This document shows, piece after piece, positions 6,328-7,115 of a stretch of DNA of 7,115 bases (the stretch's first letter is position 1; each line of letters begins with the position of its first letter). The stretch comes from Bacillota bacterium (GTDB lineage: Bacteria; Bacillota; Clostridia; Peptostreptococcales; Anaerovoracaceae). The notes beneath the pieces were generated by a model. That model made no database searches and was not told where the DNA came from. It saw only the letters and a list, made by a program, of their open reading frames with translations. Both the position numbers and the translations under genes were made by a program. The stretch lies in NCBI GenBank assembly GCA_017549385.1, contig JAFYUX010000041.1, forward strand, positions 1 to 7,115. The letters are read 5' to 3'.

Positions 6328-6353
6328 TGTGACTGGTCACATGAGCATGCTCA
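6328..6353 (-). repeat. Two abutting palindromes at the TadC-like/pilin junction
   Basis: TGTGAC-TG-GTCACA (6328-6341) and TGAGCATGCTCA (6342-6353) are perfect inverted repeats lying side by side. They cover the last four codons and the stop of the TadC-like gene and end about 16 nt before the pilin ribosome binding site. No T tract follows on the minus strand. They may form RNA hairpins or a protein-binding site, or be chance. Confidence 0.4.
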
Positions 6354-7020
6354 GCATATCCTTCTGCTGAATGAAATATGCCGTATAAATAAAATTAAAA
6401 AATATTATTACAAGATTGAGTACCACCGGCAGATACAAAAGATCACTCACAAGCTCATCCCGCTTTTTAAGCCTTGTAATCCTGCTTTCCCCTATAGTTT
6501 TCTGAAAAGCTTTTAATGTCTCATAAACTTCGCCGGGCGTAACTTCATCCAGTTGAATCAGGATGCGTCCATACTCCCTGGCATGTTCAGAAAAAGCCAT
6601 ATCAATAAACTCTTCTGCTGCCCTCCTGCGATCATCTACCCGGACAAGAGACAGCATCCTCATATACGCAGGTCTGAGAATCTCCGCATTTGCCAGCAAT
6701 TCCTCAATCATGTTGTCAGTAGTTATCTTTGAATCCTCCGAAGACATGATTCTGTTTCTTATATATCCAAGGCCGTTAAATATCTCTTCGTCTGCCTTTT
6801 GGCTGCGAGACTTTGCCCTGGCTTTTCCAAAGATTTTGTCAGCAATTTTGTCAGCCGACTTTACAGCCCTGCTCTCAACAAAATCAGTACTAATCCTTTC
6901 CTTGAGCCTGCCCGCAAGACCATGCAGACTTATCCCGGCAATGCTCTTTTTTACCAGTACCGCACCAGCCACCGCCGGCATCATGAGAGCTCCGCTCACG
7001 GCAGTTGAAAAAGTATCCAT
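6337..7020 (-). CDS. Short T2SSF-family (TadC-like) inner-membrane protein, 227 aa
   Basis: This is probably a platform protein of a Tad-type pilus machine. Residues 7-30 are a hydrophobic/Ala-rich N-terminal segment, 35-75 are strongly basic, 76-190 form a helical cytoplasmic domain (EEIFNGLGYIRNRI at 78-91, a helix pair around 103-125 and 130-150, and a Leu/Lys-rich helix to 190), and 193-217 is one clear membrane helix (LLYLPVVLNLVIIFFNFIY). The helical domain followed by a membrane helix resembles the T2SSF domain of TadB/TadC. It is short: TadC proteins are commonly near 300 aa with more membrane spans. The start is supported by GGGAGG (7025-7030) 4 nt before the ATG. It follows the partial T2SSF gene by 12 nt and precedes the pilin genes. 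The family call rests on pattern and context, not on a fixed motif. Confidence 0.68.
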   Translation of the reverse strand: MDTFSTAVSGALMMPAVAGAVLVKKSIAGISLHGLAGRLKERISTDFVESRAVKSADKIADKIFGKARAKSRSQKADEEIFNGLGYIRNRIMSSEDSKITTDNMIEELLANAEILRPAYMRMLSLVRVDDRRRAAEEFIDMAFSEHAREYGRILIQLDEVTPGEVYETLKAFQKTIGESRITRLKKRDELVSDLLYLPVVLNLVIIFFNFIYTAYFIQQKDMLSMLM

Positions 7021-7032
7021 AGCCCCTCCCTG

Positions 7033-7115
7033 CTATATATCCAGCTTTCTGTTTTTAACCAGCTCCCCTGCAGCCAGATTAAAAATAAACATAAATATCA
7101 TCATCATAAACATGA
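7033..7115 (-). CDS. C-terminus of a membrane protein, probably TadB-like T2SSF, 5'-partial
   Basis: The minus strand is open from the window edge to a TAG at 7033-7035. The visible end has a hydrophobic helix (MFMMMIFMFIFNLA) followed by the basic-acidic tail GELVKNRKLDI. A last membrane helix with a short cytoplasmic tail, 12 nt before a TadC-like gene and with that gene's ribosome binding site in the gap, fits TadB, which usually precedes TadC. Only 26 to 27 residues are visible, so the identity is inferred from place. Confidence 0.6.
   Translation of the reverse strand, partial: MFMMMIFMFIFNLAAGELVKNRKLDI

Noticed and set aside
6328..6341. Possible CRP or Rex operator TGTGAC-TG-GTCACA
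   Set aside because: The half sites are separated by 4 nt instead of 6, and the site lies at the end of a coding region with no visible promoter near it. It is kept only as an unexplained palindrome.

Overview
The window looks like chromosome of a low-to-moderate GC, anaerobic Bacillota, probably a member of Clostridia. The support is a clostridial-type GltD-like flavoprotein, a type I 3-dehydroquinate dehydratase fused to shikimate kinase, strong GGAGG-type ribosome binding sites, a consensus housekeeping promoter, and a Tad/Flp-like pilus locus with very short pilin-like proteins. The genus cannot be named from sequence alone. No rRNA, tRNA, CRISPR array, insertion sequence or phage gene was seen.

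Layout. (1) Positions 1-1361, plus strand: 3' part of a GltD/NfnB-type FAD/NAD(P)H iron-sulfur oxidoreductase whose true start lies before the window. (2) Positions 1362-1462: a convergent intergenic region with two hairpin terminators, one per strand. (3) Positions 1463-4822, minus strand: thrS, then a rho-independent terminator, then a fused aroD-aroK gene. A near-perfect sigma-A promoter sits directly before thrS and leaves a leader of only about 30 nt, so there is no room for a T-box. (4) Positions 4823-4989: thrS promoter, ribosome binding site and a weak AT-rich hairpin. (5) Positions 4990-7115, minus strand: the distal end of a Tad-like secretion/pilus operon. In transcription order it holds the C-terminus of a T2SSF (TadB-like) membrane protein, a short TadC-like T2SSF protein, a 54-aa pilin-like peptide, a 47-aa pilin-like peptide, a TadE-like 136-aa protein and a TadE/F-like 170-aa protein.

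How the parts fit. The housekeeping block supplies charged threonyl-tRNA and two non-consecutive shikimate pathway steps. The Tad-like block looks like one polycistronic unit, with gaps of 0 to 50 nt and a ribosome binding site before most genes. The two T2SSF proteins would form the inner-membrane platform, and the four small single-span proteins are the likely major and minor pilins or pseudopilins. All four begin with MK(Q/V) followed directly by the hydrophobic helix, without the usual charged prepilin leader and Gly-x4-Glu processing site. This is the most unusual feature of the window.
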